Origin: Anaerolineae bacterium
Lineage (GTDB): Bacteria > Chloroflexota > Anaerolineae > Aggregatilineales > Aggregatilineaceae
NCBI GenBank assembly: GCA_018432315.1
Contig: JAHDLB010000020.1
Span: forward strand, 1-64,000
Direction of reading: 5' to 3'
Length of the DNA stretch: 64,000 nt
Below, piece after piece: positions 8,151 to 16,995 of this stretch (its first letter is position 1; every line of letters begins with the position of its first letter). The notes under the pieces are model-generated. The model ran no database searches. It was not told the DNA's origin and saw only the letters and a program-made list of their open reading frames with translations. The translations under genes were made by a program, and so were the position numbers.

Positions 8151-9662
8151 ATGCTACGAAAAACCAGTCTACAGGTACAACTGATCGTCTTCATCGTTTT
8201 GGCCCTGGTCTTGATGGCGGTAGGGCTGATGTCCGTTCAGTTCCGCCAGGAGCGCAACACCCTGGTCGATGCCGAACGCCAGCGCAGCCTGCTGTTGATC
8301 GAGAACGTCCATTCCACCATTCGCGCGGTCAGCCCGTTGATCAACACCTTGCAGGACATCTCCGAGCTTGACGAGCGCCTGGCCGGCATGGTCGAGTCCA
8401 ACGCGGATATCGAGTTCATCACCGTCACCTGGCCCGATGGCGCGGTGATTTTCCATTCGGACCCGGCTTACCAGGGCAAGACGGTGAGCGCGCTCCGCAA
8501 CTTCTCGACCACCGCGACCGAGCAAATGTCGGTTTCGGGCTACGGTTCGGTCTACGTCACCGGCGAAGTGTTCGACAACCCGACGTCCGACGGGCCGGAG
8601 CAGTTCGTGGTCGCCGTCGGCGTCGATGCGGACGCCCTCTCCGGCGCGCTGACCGAGCAGATCGCCACCATCGTGGTGGCGGCGCTGGGCGCGATCGTGG
8701 TCGTCGGCCTGGTGGTGTCCTTCATGCTGCGCAACCGCGTCGTGGCGCCGATCAACGCGTTGGCCCAGGCGGCGACTGAGTTCAGCGCGGGGCACCTGGA
8801 TTACCGGGTCAAGCCGACCGGCAGCCGCGAGCTGATTCGCCTGGCCGAGACGATGAACACCATGGCCGACCAGTTGGGCCAGTCTCGCGCCGAGATCGAG
8901 CGCACCAATCGCACGCTCGAAGACCGCATCCGCGCCCGCACGCGCGACCTCGAGGTGGCCGCCCGCCTGTCGGAACAGGTCGCGACCATTCTCGATCCCG
9001 ACGAGCTGCTGCCGATCGTGGTCGAGATGACCAAAGAAAACTTCAGCTTGTATCACGCGCACATCTACCTGCTGGAAGACAATCACCTGACGCTGGCGGC
9101 GGGTGCCGGTGAGGCCGGGCGCGCGATGAAGGATCGCGGGCACCGCATCCCCCTGGACGCGCAGAGTATTGTGGCCCGCGCCGCGCGCGACAACCGCCCC
9201 TACGTGGTGGACGACGTGACCGAGGTCGAGGACTTTCTGCCTAACCCGCTGCTGCCCGCCACGCGCTCGGAGGCGGCCTTCCCGCTGGCGGTGCAAAACC
9301 GCGTGCTGGGCGTGTTGGACGTGCAGTCGCAGGTGACGGCCCGTTTCGATGCCGACCTGCAGATCGTGTTCTCCACGTTGGGCGGGCAGATCGCGGTGAC
9401 GTTGGACAACGCGCGCCTGTTCAGCGAGGTGGACCGGTCCAGCCGGCACCAGCAGGTCTTGGGCGCTATCACCCAGGAAATCCAGCAGGCGGTGAGCCTG
9501 GAAGACGTGTTGCAGGTTGCAGCGCGCGAGTTGGGGCGTGCCCTGCGCGTGCCGCATACCGCCATCGAGCTTCAGCTTCAGCCTGTTTCCGCCGAGGAAG
9601 GCGAGACAGATCGCGGCGCAGATACCGATCCTGCGCCTGAATTGGAATCGATCCATTCCTGA
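8151..9662 (+). CDS. Membrane receptor with Cache-like sensor, HAMP and GAF domains, no kinase
   Basis: A 503-residue receptor. The N-terminal membrane helix (VQLIVFIVLALVLMAVGLM) is followed by an extracytoplasmic single-Cache-like region, a second helix (IVVAALGAIVVVGLVVSFML, about residues 180-200), a HAMP linker (to about 250), a short coiled coil, and one GAF domain (about 270-425) with the segment FLPNPLLPATRSEAAFPL. The protein stops in what looks like the beginning of a second GAF, without kinase, cyclase or methyl-accepting domain. The same GAF segment recurs in the histidine kinase downstream, so the two receptors are probably paralogous and may work together. Confidence 0.82.
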   Translation: MLRKTSLQVQLIVFIVLALVLMAVGLMSVQFRQERNTLVDAERQRSLLLIENVHSTIRAVSPLINTLQDISELDERLAGMVESNADIEFITVTWPDGAVIFHSDPAYQGKTVSALRNFSTTATEQMSVSGYGSVYVTGEVFDNPTSDGPEQFVVAVGVDADALSGALTEQIATIVVAALGAIVVVGLVVSFMLRNRVVAPINALAQAATEFSAGHLDYRVKPTGSRELIRLAETMNTMADQLGQSRAEIERTNRTLEDRIRARTRDLEVAARLSEQVATILDPDELLPIVVEMTKENFSLYHAHIYLLEDNHLTLAAGAGEAGRAMKDRGHRIPLDAQSIVARAARDNRPYVVDDVTEVEDFLPNPLLPATRSEAAFPLAVQNRVLGVLDVQSQVTARFDADLQIVFSTLGGQIAVTLDNARLFSEVDRSSRHQQVLGAITQEIQQAVSLEDVLQVAARELGRALRVPHTAIELQLQPVSAEEGETDRGADTDPAPELESIHS

Positions 9663-9700
9663 CCGGTCTGAACCACTGACGAGAATTGGAGAAAAGACGC

Positions 9701-10753
9701 GTGTTCAAAAAATCACCCCGTACAATCAGCTTGATCATGGTGTTAGCGCTGTCGCTGGTGCTGCTGGCAGCCTGTGGGTCCGATTCAAACGACGACGACA
9801 AGAAAGACGAATCCCAGTCGCTGACGCCGACCAGCATCCAGCTTTCATGGGTCAATACCATCGAATTCGCCGGCCTGTATGCCGCCGACGCCCAGGGCTT
9901 CTACGCCGACAACGGGCTGGAAGTGGACATCCGCGGCGGCGGGTTTGACGAAAACGGCCAGTACATCGACGCGCTGGGGCTGGTCCTGAGCGGTGACGTC
10001 GATTTTGGTGTGGGCGATGCGGCGTCGCTGCTGCGGGCCCGCGCCGAGGGCAAGCCGCTGGTGGCGATTGGGTCGATCTACCAGCGCAGTCCGGTGTCGA
10101 TCATCGCGCTGGGCAGCAGCGAGATCGCCCGCCTGCAAGACCTGGCCGGCAAGCGCGTGATGATCGAAGAGGGCAGCAACCTCACCATGACGTATGAGGC
10201 CATGCTCGAAGTGCAGGACATCGACCGGTCGCAGATCGTCGAGGTGCCCAACGAGAATTTCGTCGTCGATCCGCTGGTCGATGGCGAGGTCGACGCTTAT
10301 CTGGGCTTTTTGACCAACGAGGCCATGCAGGTCGAGGCGCGCACGGACGACACCGTCGTCAACATCATGGCGAGCGATTACGGCGTCGATATCTACGTCA
10401 ACCTGATCTTCACGTCCGAAGAGACCATCAACGAGCGCCCGGAACTGGTGGAGTCGTTCCTGAAGGCCACCCTGGCCGGGATGGACTGGGCAGTCAACAA
10501 CCCGAGCGACGCGGCCCAGATCGTCCTGGACCGTTTTGGCGACGATCTGCCGGATACGATCCGCGAATTCCAGCCGGAAGCCATGCAGGCGTCGGTGCCG
10601 CTGCTCGAACCGTCGGGCCAGCGCATTGGCGACATGGACCCCGACGTGTGGGCATTCACCCAGGACTTCATGGTCGAGCACGGCGTGCTGTCCGAAGCGG
10701 TCGATCTGGATCAGGTCTATACCCTGTCGTTCCTGGATAAAGTGTACGAATAG
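9701..10753 (+). CDS. NMT1/THI5-like ABC substrate-binding lipoprotein
   Basis: A 350-residue lipoprotein with a lipobox (LLAAC) after a hydrophobic signal. The mature chain fits the SsuA/THI5/NMT1 type II binding-protein family (IQLSWVNTIEFAGLYAADAQGFYADNGL...). The family binds pyrimidine precursors, alkanesulfonates, riboflavin and similar compounds. The GTG start at 9701 follows a GGAG site; a TTG at 9686 is the other choice. No cognate permease or ATPase is present. It lies between two receptors, which suggests it feeds ligand to the kinase encoded just downstream. That role is inferred. Confidence 0.82.
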   Translation: MFKKSPRTISLIMVLALSLVLLAACGSDSNDDDKKDESQSLTPTSIQLSWVNTIEFAGLYAADAQGFYADNGLEVDIRGGGFDENGQYIDALGLVLSGDVDFGVGDAASLLRARAEGKPLVAIGSIYQRSPVSIIALGSSEIARLQDLAGKRVMIEEGSNLTMTYEAMLEVQDIDRSQIVEVPNENFVVDPLVDGEVDAYLGFLTNEAMQVEARTDDTVVNIMASDYGVDIYVNLIFTSEETINERPELVESFLKATLAGMDWAVNNPSDAAQIVLDRFGDDLPDTIREFQPEAMQASVPLLEPSGQRIGDMDPDVWAFTQDFMVEHGVLSEAVDLDQVYTLSFLDKVYE

Positions 10754-10757
10754 AGGC

Positions 10758-10772
10758 GCCCCCGCTTGGGGC
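10758..10772 (+). other. Small hairpin between binding-protein and kinase genes
   Basis: GCCCC and GGGGC flank a five-base loop just after the lipoprotein stop. There is no T-run, so it may stabilise the upstream message end or reduce read-through rather than terminate transcription. Confidence 0.35.
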
Positions 10773-10802
10773 AGCAGCCGGTCGTAAAAAAGGACCGAAA
10801 CT

Positions 10803-13800
10803 ATGAGTGTTGAACGACCTTCTCCCAGCCAATCTCTGCCATGGTGGCGCCAACTGCGCTGGACCCTGATCGCCAACTTCGTGGTGCTGGCGGCGATCCC
10901 GGTGATCCTCGTCTCGGTGATCACTCTGGAGCAAACGCGCGCGCAGGCTCAAGATCAGGTCGTGGCTCAGCTCGAGTCCGTGGCCGAGCTCAAGCGCCAG
11001 CAGATCGCGACGTGGCTGGACACCAGTCACGAGGCATTGAGTCTCATCCAGGCCGGCGGCGCTCGCCATCTGCGGTTGGTGATCCTCGCGGCGGCTGACA
11101 TTCACAACGAGACCCAGTATCGCACGGTCAACTCGTTCCTGACCGACGCAGTGGAATCGAACGCCAACTTCAAGAACCTGTTTTATTACAACACCGACGG
11201 TCAGGTGCTGGCCGCTTCTGATCCCGTGCTGGTCGGCCAGGTGGTGGTACGCCAGCCGTTCTTCGGGCCGAGCTTGCAGGGCGAGCGCTACACGCAGGCG
11301 CCCTACTACGAAGTCGGCCAGCAGGAGCTGACGATCGTCATCGCCCAGCCGGTGTACGGCACGGGGAACCGGCTGGTCGGCGTGTTGGCCGCCCGGCTGG
11401 ACGTGAACACCCTGGGCCACATCATGACCGAGCGTACCGGTCTGGGCGACTCGGGCGAAACGTACCTGGTGAGCTCGCAGAGTAACTACCTGCTGACGCC
11501 GAGCCGTTTCGAAGGATACGGCATGAATCAGGCCTATCACAGCGAGGGGATCGATCGCGCCATCCAGGGCGAGGCGGGATCGGGCGTGTATGACGACTAC
11601 CGCACCCCCCCCAAGAAGGTGATCGGCGTGTACCAGTGGATCCCCGAGCTTCAATCGGCCATGATCGCCGAGGAAGACGAGAGCGAGGCGCTGGGTGCGT
11701 TCATCAATGCGCGCAACTTCAGCTTCCTGCTGGCGGTGGCCGCGGCCCTGATCGCGGTGGGGTTCGGCCTGTTCCAGGCCACGCGCATCTCGCGCCCGGT
11801 GGCGGCCCTGACGTCTGCGGCGTCCAGTATTGCCGCCGGCGACCTGTCGCAGCGCGCGACGATCCGCCAGCGAAACGAGCTTGGTGTGCTGGCGACCGTG
11901 TTCAATGCGATGGCCGGACAGCTCCAGGACCTCGTCGGCTCGCTGGAGGCGCGCGTCGCTGCCCGCACCCAGGACCTGTTCACGACGCTTGAGGTCGGCC
12001 AGCTTGCGACGAGCATCTACCAGCAGGACGACCTGCTGCCGCGCGTGGTGGACTACATCCGCGAGCGGTTCGATCTCTACTACACGCAGATCTACCTGGT
12101 GGACGATGCACAGCGATACGCCGTGCTGGTGTCCGGTACGGGCGAGGTCGGCCAACTGCTGCTGGAACGCAAGCACCGCCTGGACCTGTCCGCAACGTCG
12201 ATTGTGGCGCGGACGGTCCGCACCCGAACCCCGGTGCTGGTGGAAGACACCGAGACCAGCGACGTCCACATGCCCAACCCGCTGCTGCCCGACACGCGCT
12301 CGGAGGTGGCGATCCCGCTGATGATTGGTGACCAGGTGCTCGGCGTGTTGGACCTGCAAACGCAGCACGTCGGCCAGTTCACGACCGACAACCTGCCGGT
12401 GTTCCAGGCGATGGCGAACCAGTTGGCGGCGGCTCTGCGCGGTGCCCAGTCCTACGCCGAAACGCAGGCCGCTATCGAGCGCGCCGACTCCATCAACCGC
12501 CGCCTGACCCGCGAGCGCTGGGAGAGCTACCTGGGGCGCGTGGGGCGTGGCGAGCGCGTCGGCTATGCGTACGACCTGCAGGACGTTCGCCCGCTGTCCG
12601 GCGATACCGGCCCGCTGGAGACTGTGCCCGGCGCGGACAACGGCGGCGGGCGCCTTCACGCGCAGCCCGTCGTGCTGCGCGGTCAGCCCATCGGCACGAT
12701 CAAGGTTGGCGACGACCGCGACCGCGAGCTGTCCGGCGAGGAGATCATGCTGGTGCAGTCGGTCGCCGATCACGTCGCCCAGGCCATCGAGCAGTACCGC
12801 GCGTTCGACGAAACGGAACAGCGCGCCGGTGAGCTCCAGACGGTGGCCGAAGTGTCGGCGGAAGCGTCGACATCGCTGGACCTGGAACGGCTGCTCTGGA
12901 ATGTGTCGAACCTGACGAAAGAACGGTTTGGCCTCTATCACGCGCACATCTACCTGCTGGACGACACGGGCGAGTACCTCGTGCTGGCAGCGGGCGCGGG
13001 TGAGGTCGGCCAGCTCATGCTCGCCCGGCAGCACCGCATCGCGGCCAGCAACCCCGCCAGTCTGGTGGCGCGCGCGCACCGCACGCGCCAGGGTGTCGTC
13101 ATCAACGACGTGACCCAGGCGCCCGACTTCCTGCCCAACCCGCTGCTGCCAGAGACGCGCTCGGAGATGGCCGTTCCCCTGATCGTCGGTGAAACGCCGA
13201 TCGGGGTCCTGGACGTGCAGTCGAGCTTCGCCGGACGGTTCACCGGCGAGGACGTCCAGGTGATGACCACGCTGGCGGCACAGGTCGCCATCGCCGTCCA
13301 CAACGCGCGGCTCTTCGCCGAACAGGTGCACGTGGCCGAGCAGTTGCGCGAGGTCGACCGGCTCAAGAGTGAATTCCTGGCGTCGATGAGCCACGAGCTG
13401 CGAACCCCGCTCAACTCGATCATCGGGTACGCCGAGGTGCTGTTGGATGGCATCGACGGCGAGCTGACCGAAGACATGAACGAGGACGTCACCGCCATCC
13501 ACGGCAGCGGCAAGCACCTGCTGAACCTGATCAACGACATCCTCGACCTGGCGAAGATCGAAGCCGGGCAGATGGACCTCGTGACCGAGGACGTCGATCT
13601 GAGGGAATTCCTGCAAGAGATGATGAACACGTCTCGCGTCTTGATGGGCGACAAATCGGTAGACCTGGTGGTCGACGTGCCGGAGTCGCTGCCGAAGGTT
13701 CACGTCGACTCGCTGCGCCTGCGCCAGATCGTCAACAACCTGCTGACCAACGCGATCAAGTTCACCGAAGAAGGCAGCATCACCGTCCACGCCGAGCAGG

Positions 13801-14054
13801 ACGAGGATCCGGCGATGATCCGGGTCTCGGTGATCGATACCGGCGTGGGCATCACACCCGACAACCTGCCGCTGGTCTTCGAGCGGTTCCGCCAGGTGGA
13901 CCAGTCGCACACGCGGCGGGTCGGCGGCACCGGCCTGGGCCTGTCGATTACCCGCCAGTTGATCCAGATGCACGGCGGCGACATCACGGTCGAGAGCGAG
14001 TACGGCCACGGCTCGACCTTCACGTTCACGATCCCGGCCAGCCCTGCGTCCTAG
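10803..14054 (+). CDS. Multidomain sensor histidine kinase: dCache, HAMP, GAF repeats, HisKA, HATPase
   Basis: A 1083-residue membrane kinase. Helix 1 (LIANFVVLAAIPVILVSVI) is followed by a large double-Cache-like sensor region (about residues 45-290), helix 2 (about 300-320), HAMP, then two clear GAF domains (about 395-555 and 690-840) with a shorter GAF-like block between them. HisKA carries the acceptor His864 in SHELRTPLN, and HATPase_c has NNLLTNAIKF, DTGVGI and GTGLGLSI. There is no C-terminal receiver, so phosphate probably passes to separate receivers; the two downstream genes carry three. It is co-directional with the receptor and binding proteins upstream. Confidence 0.93.
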   Translation: MSVERPSPSQSLPWWRQLRWTLIANFVVLAAIPVILVSVITLEQTRAQAQDQVVAQLESVAELKRQQIATWLDTSHEALSLIQAGGARHLRLVILAAADIHNETQYRTVNSFLTDAVESNANFKNLFYYNTDGQVLAASDPVLVGQVVVRQPFFGPSLQGERYTQAPYYEVGQQELTIVIAQPVYGTGNRLVGVLAARLDVNTLGHIMTERTGLGDSGETYLVSSQSNYLLTPSRFEGYGMNQAYHSEGIDRAIQGEAGSGVYDDYRTPPKKVIGVYQWIPELQSAMIAEEDESEALGAFINARNFSFLLAVAAALIAVGFGLFQATRISRPVAALTSAASSIAAGDLSQRATIRQRNELGVLATVFNAMAGQLQDLVGSLEARVAARTQDLFTTLEVGQLATSIYQQDDLLPRVVDYIRERFDLYYTQIYLVDDAQRYAVLVSGTGEVGQLLLERKHRLDLSATSIVARTVRTRTPVLVEDTETSDVHMPNPLLPDTRSEVAIPLMIGDQVLGVLDLQTQHVGQFTTDNLPVFQAMANQLAAALRGAQSYAETQAAIERADSINRRLTRERWESYLGRVGRGERVGYAYDLQDVRPLSGDTGPLETVPGADNGGGRLHAQPVVLRGQPIGTIKVGDDRDRELSGEEIMLVQSVADHVAQAIEQYRAFDETEQRAGELQTVAEVSAEASTSLDLERLLWNVSNLTKERFGLYHAHIYLLDDTGEYLVLAAGAGEVGQLMLARQHRIAASNPASLVARAHRTRQGVVINDVTQAPDFLPNPLLPETRSEMAVPLIVGETPIGVLDVQSSFAGRFTGEDVQVMTTLAAQVAIAVHNARLFAEQVHVAEQLREVDRLKSEFLASMSHELRTPLNSIIGYAEVLLDGIDGELTEDMNEDVTAIHGSGKHLLNLINDILDLAKIEAGQMDLVTEDVDLREFLQEMMNTSRVLMGDKSVDLVVDVPESLPKVHVDSLRLRQIVNNLLTNAIKFTEEGSITVHAEQDEDPAMIRVSVIDTGVGITPDNLPLVFERFRQVDQSHTRRVGGTGLGLSITRQLIQMHGGDITVESEYGHGSTFTFTIPASPAS

Positions 14055-14185
14055 TGTGCTTGCCGGGCGGGGGGAATGGGGTTGTTGTATTCAGGGCATG
14101 GTTGGGGCGGCCTGTGGCGCCGCTCCGGCCATGCGCTGAACTATGTTAATCTAGTAAAGATCGCTTCAAGAAGGATGCTCTGACG

Positions 14186-16321
14186 ATGCCCTCGCTGATG
14201 AAATCGGTTGTTTGTCTCGATTGCGGCCACGAAATGCCGGTTGAGCCGCTGCCTGCCCAATGCGCCGCCTGCGGGTCGAAATGGATGGACGTCCGCTACG
14301 ATTACGACGCGGCGGCGGGGGCATGGCGGGCGGGCCTCGCCGACCGGACCTCGACGCTCTGGCGCTACGAGGAACTGCTGCCGCTGGCGGATATGACGGC
14401 GGTCGTGTCGATGGGCGAAGGCTGGACCCCGCTCACCCAGGCAACCAACCTGGGCCGCGAGCTGGAGCACCAGCACATTTTCATCAAGGACGAGCGCCAG
14501 TCGCCCACCGGCAGTTTCAAGGATCGCCAGGGGACGGTGACCGTGTCCAACCTGCGGCAGCGCGGCATCACCGAATGCGTGATGGCCTCCACCGGCAACA
14601 AAGCGGCGGCCTACGCGGCCTTCTGCGCGCGGGCCGGCATCCGGCTGTGGATCTTCCTGACCAGCACGGTGCCCGCCGAAAAGCTGCGCGAGCTGGCGCT
14701 GTACGGCGCCGAAGTGGTCAAGATCACGGGCACGTACGACCAGGCGAAGGCGGTCGCCATCGACTTTGCAGCGCGGCGCAACCTGTATTACGACTCGGGC
14801 GCCGATTCGATCCCCGGGCGCGAGGCGTTCAAAACCGTCGCCTTCGAGATCGCCGAACAGCTCGCCCGCCTGGAGCCGCTGGGCGATGGCCGCTGGCGCG
14901 CGCCGGACTGGTACGTGCAGGCGGTCAGTGGCGGCATCGGGCCGTTGGGCGTGTGGAAGGGCTTTCAAGAGCTCAAGCAGATGGGCCTGATCGACAAACT
15001 GCCCCGGCTGGCGCTGATCCAGACGGAGGGCTGCTCGCCGATGGCGACGGCCTGGCAGGCCGGGCAGGAGAAGGCCGAGCCGGTGGTGCCCCACACGCGC
15101 ATCACCGTGCTGGCGACCGGCGATCCGGGGCGGGCATACACGATGCTGCGCGGCGCGTGCCAGGAGACGAACGGCACCATGATCGCCGTGTCCGATGGCG
15201 AGGCGTTCCGGGCGATGCGCCGCATGGCGCGCGTCGAGGGCTACAGCATGGAACCGGCGGCGTCGGTGGCCTTCGCCGGGCTGGAGAAGCTGATCGCCGA
15301 CGGGGTGATCGGCGCTGACGAGACGGTCGTCGTCAACTGCTCCGGCCACACCTTCCCCGCCGAGAAGCACATTCTGGAAGATCAGTACGTTCTCGATCTG
15401 CAATTCGGCGCCGAGGCGACCGCCGGGCATACCCAGCTCGAAGAGGGGTTGGGCGCGGCCCTGGAACGGCTCGACGAGCAGGTGACGACCGTCGTGGTGA
15501 TCGACGACAACCCACAAGACAGCCGCCTGATCCGCCGCCTGTTGCAGGCGCACAAGAACTATCGCGTGTTCGAGGTCAACAACCCGCTCGACGGCCTGGA
15601 CCTGGTTCGCCAGCGCAATCCCGACCTGGTGGTGATGGACCTGACCATGCCGGACCTGGACGGGTTCGCCCTGCTGGAGTCGTTCAAGGCCGATAGCGAA
15701 GTGGCGCACATTCCCGTCGTGGTGGTGTCGGCCAAGACGCTCACGCCCGCCGACCGCGCCCGCCTGGAAGGCCGCGCCGAGTCCCTGTGGCAGAAGGGCG
15801 CCTTCAACACGCGCGAGCTGGTCGAGCACGTCGTCAAGACGCTGGGCGGCGACCTGACCGACACGCCGGACGACCTGGCCGAAGCCTCCGCCGGGCAGGT
15901 GGCGGCAGCGTCGAAGGCCGCGCTCGATCCCGACACGCCCGAACCGCTGCGCGACATCGTCGTGATCGACGACGACCGGCGCGACGCCCGCCTGATCCGG
16001 CGCCTGCTGGAGGCCACCGGGCGCTATCGCGTCCACGAAGCGTACGACGGCGCGTCGGGCTGGCAGACGATCGAATCGGAGAATCCGGCGCTGGTGGTGC
16101 TGGACCTGATGCTGCCCGATACGACGGGCGAGGCGCTGCTCGAACGCCTGAAAGCGAACGAGTCCACGCGCGACATTCCGGTCGTGGTGCTGACGGCGAA
16201 GGACGTGCCCGCCGCGCAGCGCGGGCGGTTGCTGGAAAAAATCATCTCGCTGTTCCAAAAGGCCAATCTCGATCGCCAGGCATTGGTCGATTCGGTGAAC
16301 GAAACGTTGAGCAGCGGCTAA
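14186..16321 (+). CDS. Threonine-synthase-like PLP enzyme fused to two receiver domains
   Basis: A 711-residue fusion. Residues 1-35 hold a zinc-ribbon-like CxxC...CxxC pair. About 60-410 is a fold-type II PLP enzyme like threonine synthase: MGEGWTPL, PLP Lys112 in GSFKDRQ, ASTGNKAAAYA and the phosphate loop SGGIGPLG near 248. Two CheY-like receivers follow, with phospho-acceptors D485 (VVMDLTMPDLDG) and D640 (VVLDLMLPDTTG), and a linker rich in Ala, Asp and Pro. It follows the histidine kinase by 131 bases and precedes a single receiver gene. The fusion is continuous in frame with no sign of a missed stop. The reaction catalysed is not certain: threonine synthase itself, or another O-phosphohomoserine or cysteate type enzyme. 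Confidence 0.9.
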   Translation: MPSLMKSVVCLDCGHEMPVEPLPAQCAACGSKWMDVRYDYDAAAGAWRAGLADRTSTLWRYEELLPLADMTAVVSMGEGWTPLTQATNLGRELEHQHIFIKDERQSPTGSFKDRQGTVTVSNLRQRGITECVMASTGNKAAAYAAFCARAGIRLWIFLTSTVPAEKLRELALYGAEVVKITGTYDQAKAVAIDFAARRNLYYDSGADSIPGREAFKTVAFEIAEQLARLEPLGDGRWRAPDWYVQAVSGGIGPLGVWKGFQELKQMGLIDKLPRLALIQTEGCSPMATAWQAGQEKAEPVVPHTRITVLATGDPGRAYTMLRGACQETNGTMIAVSDGEAFRAMRRMARVEGYSMEPAASVAFAGLEKLIADGVIGADETVVVNCSGHTFPAEKHILEDQYVLDLQFGAEATAGHTQLEEGLGAALERLDEQVTTVVVIDDNPQDSRLIRRLLQAHKNYRVFEVNNPLDGLDLVRQRNPDLVVMDLTMPDLDGFALLESFKADSEVAHIPVVVVSAKTLTPADRARLEGRAESLWQKGAFNTRELVEHVVKTLGGDLTDTPDDLAEASAGQVAAASKAALDPDTPEPLRDIVVIDDDRRDARLIRRLLEATGRYRVHEAYDGASGWQTIESENPALVVLDLMLPDTTGEALLERLKANESTRDIPVVVLTAKDVPAAQRGRLLEKIISLFQKANLDRQALVDSVNETLSSG

Positions 16322-16332
16322 AGGCCTGTGTT

Positions 16333-16379
16333 CCGGGCGAGGCGGGCGGCGGGCCGGCGGCTCGTCTCCCCTCGCCCGG
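16333..16379. repeat. Ten-base inverted repeat between PLP-receiver and receiver genes
   Basis: CCGGGCGAGG at 16333-16342 is matched by CCTCGCCCGG at 16370-16379, with a GC-rich 27-base loop. There is no T-run, so it is an mRNA hairpin candidate in a presumed operon rather than a classical terminator. Confidence 0.5.
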
Positions 16380-16426
16380 GCGTGCCCGGCCCAGACAGGT
16401 TAATTTGCGCTCTGTGGGAGATGTTC

Positions 16427-16795
16427 ATGTCATCCAAACGCATTCTGTACGTTGAAGACAACTTCCAAAACAAGCGGCTCGTGCGTAAGATCCTGGCGGC
16501 GCGCGGGTTCGAGGTCCTCGAGGCTGAAGACGGGCTGACCGGCGTGGAAGTGGCGACGAACGAATTGCCCGACCTGATCCTGATGGACATCAGCCTGCCG
16601 GGCATCGACGGCGTCGAGGCGACTCAACGCATCAAAGCCCATCCCGGCACCATGGCGATTCCCGTGATCGCCCTGACCGCCAACGCCATGCGCGGCGACC
16701 GCGAGCGGTTCATCGCGGCGGGCTGCGACGAATACCTGCCCAAGCCGATCAGCACGATGGACCTGATCTCGATGATCAACCGCTTCCTGGCCTGA
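16427..16795 (+). CDS. Single-domain response regulator (CheY-like)
   Basis: A 122-residue stand-alone receiver: acidic pair E10-D11, phospho-acceptor D54 (LILMDISLPGIDG), conserved Thr in VIALTANAM, and Lys in YLPKPIS. It resembles the DivK/CheY-like receivers that act as phosphate shuttles. The ATG at 16427 is favoured because GGGAG sits six bases upstream; an ATG two codons earlier overlaps the spacer. It lies at the end of the sensory cluster, so it is a likely phosphate partner of the 1083-residue kinase, perhaps competing with the two receivers on the PLP fusion protein. Confidence 0.9.
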   Translation: MSSKRILYVEDNFQNKRLVRKILAARGFEVLEAEDGLTGVEVATNELPDLILMDISLPGIDGVEATQRIKAHPGTMAIPVIALTANAMRGDRERFIAAGCDEYLPKPISTMDLISMINRFLA

Positions 16796-16995
16796 TCCTC
16801 ACACGCTCGTCGCGGCGCAGCCCGTCTCCCCGGCGGCCCCACGGGGAACAGGACTATGGTCCTCTTTCGCCTGGAAAGCGCGCGCGATTGCCGAATTCAT
16901 GATAATATGAACTATAGACCTTCGGCTGCACAAGCCGGGCAGTTCAAACCGTCAGACGGCAATATCTGAGCGATGAAACAAAGAGGGCGAATACC

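Noticed and set aside
10668-14009. Very long open frame opposite the histidine kinase gene
   Set aside because: It is opposite a kinase with all motifs in order; its translation is rich in Arg, His and Gln and has no recognisable domain. High GC leaves antisense frames open.
14141-16258. Long antisense frame opposite the PLP-receiver fusion gene
   Set aside because: The plus-strand protein has clear domain motifs throughout; the antisense product is low-complexity and has no ribosome-binding site.
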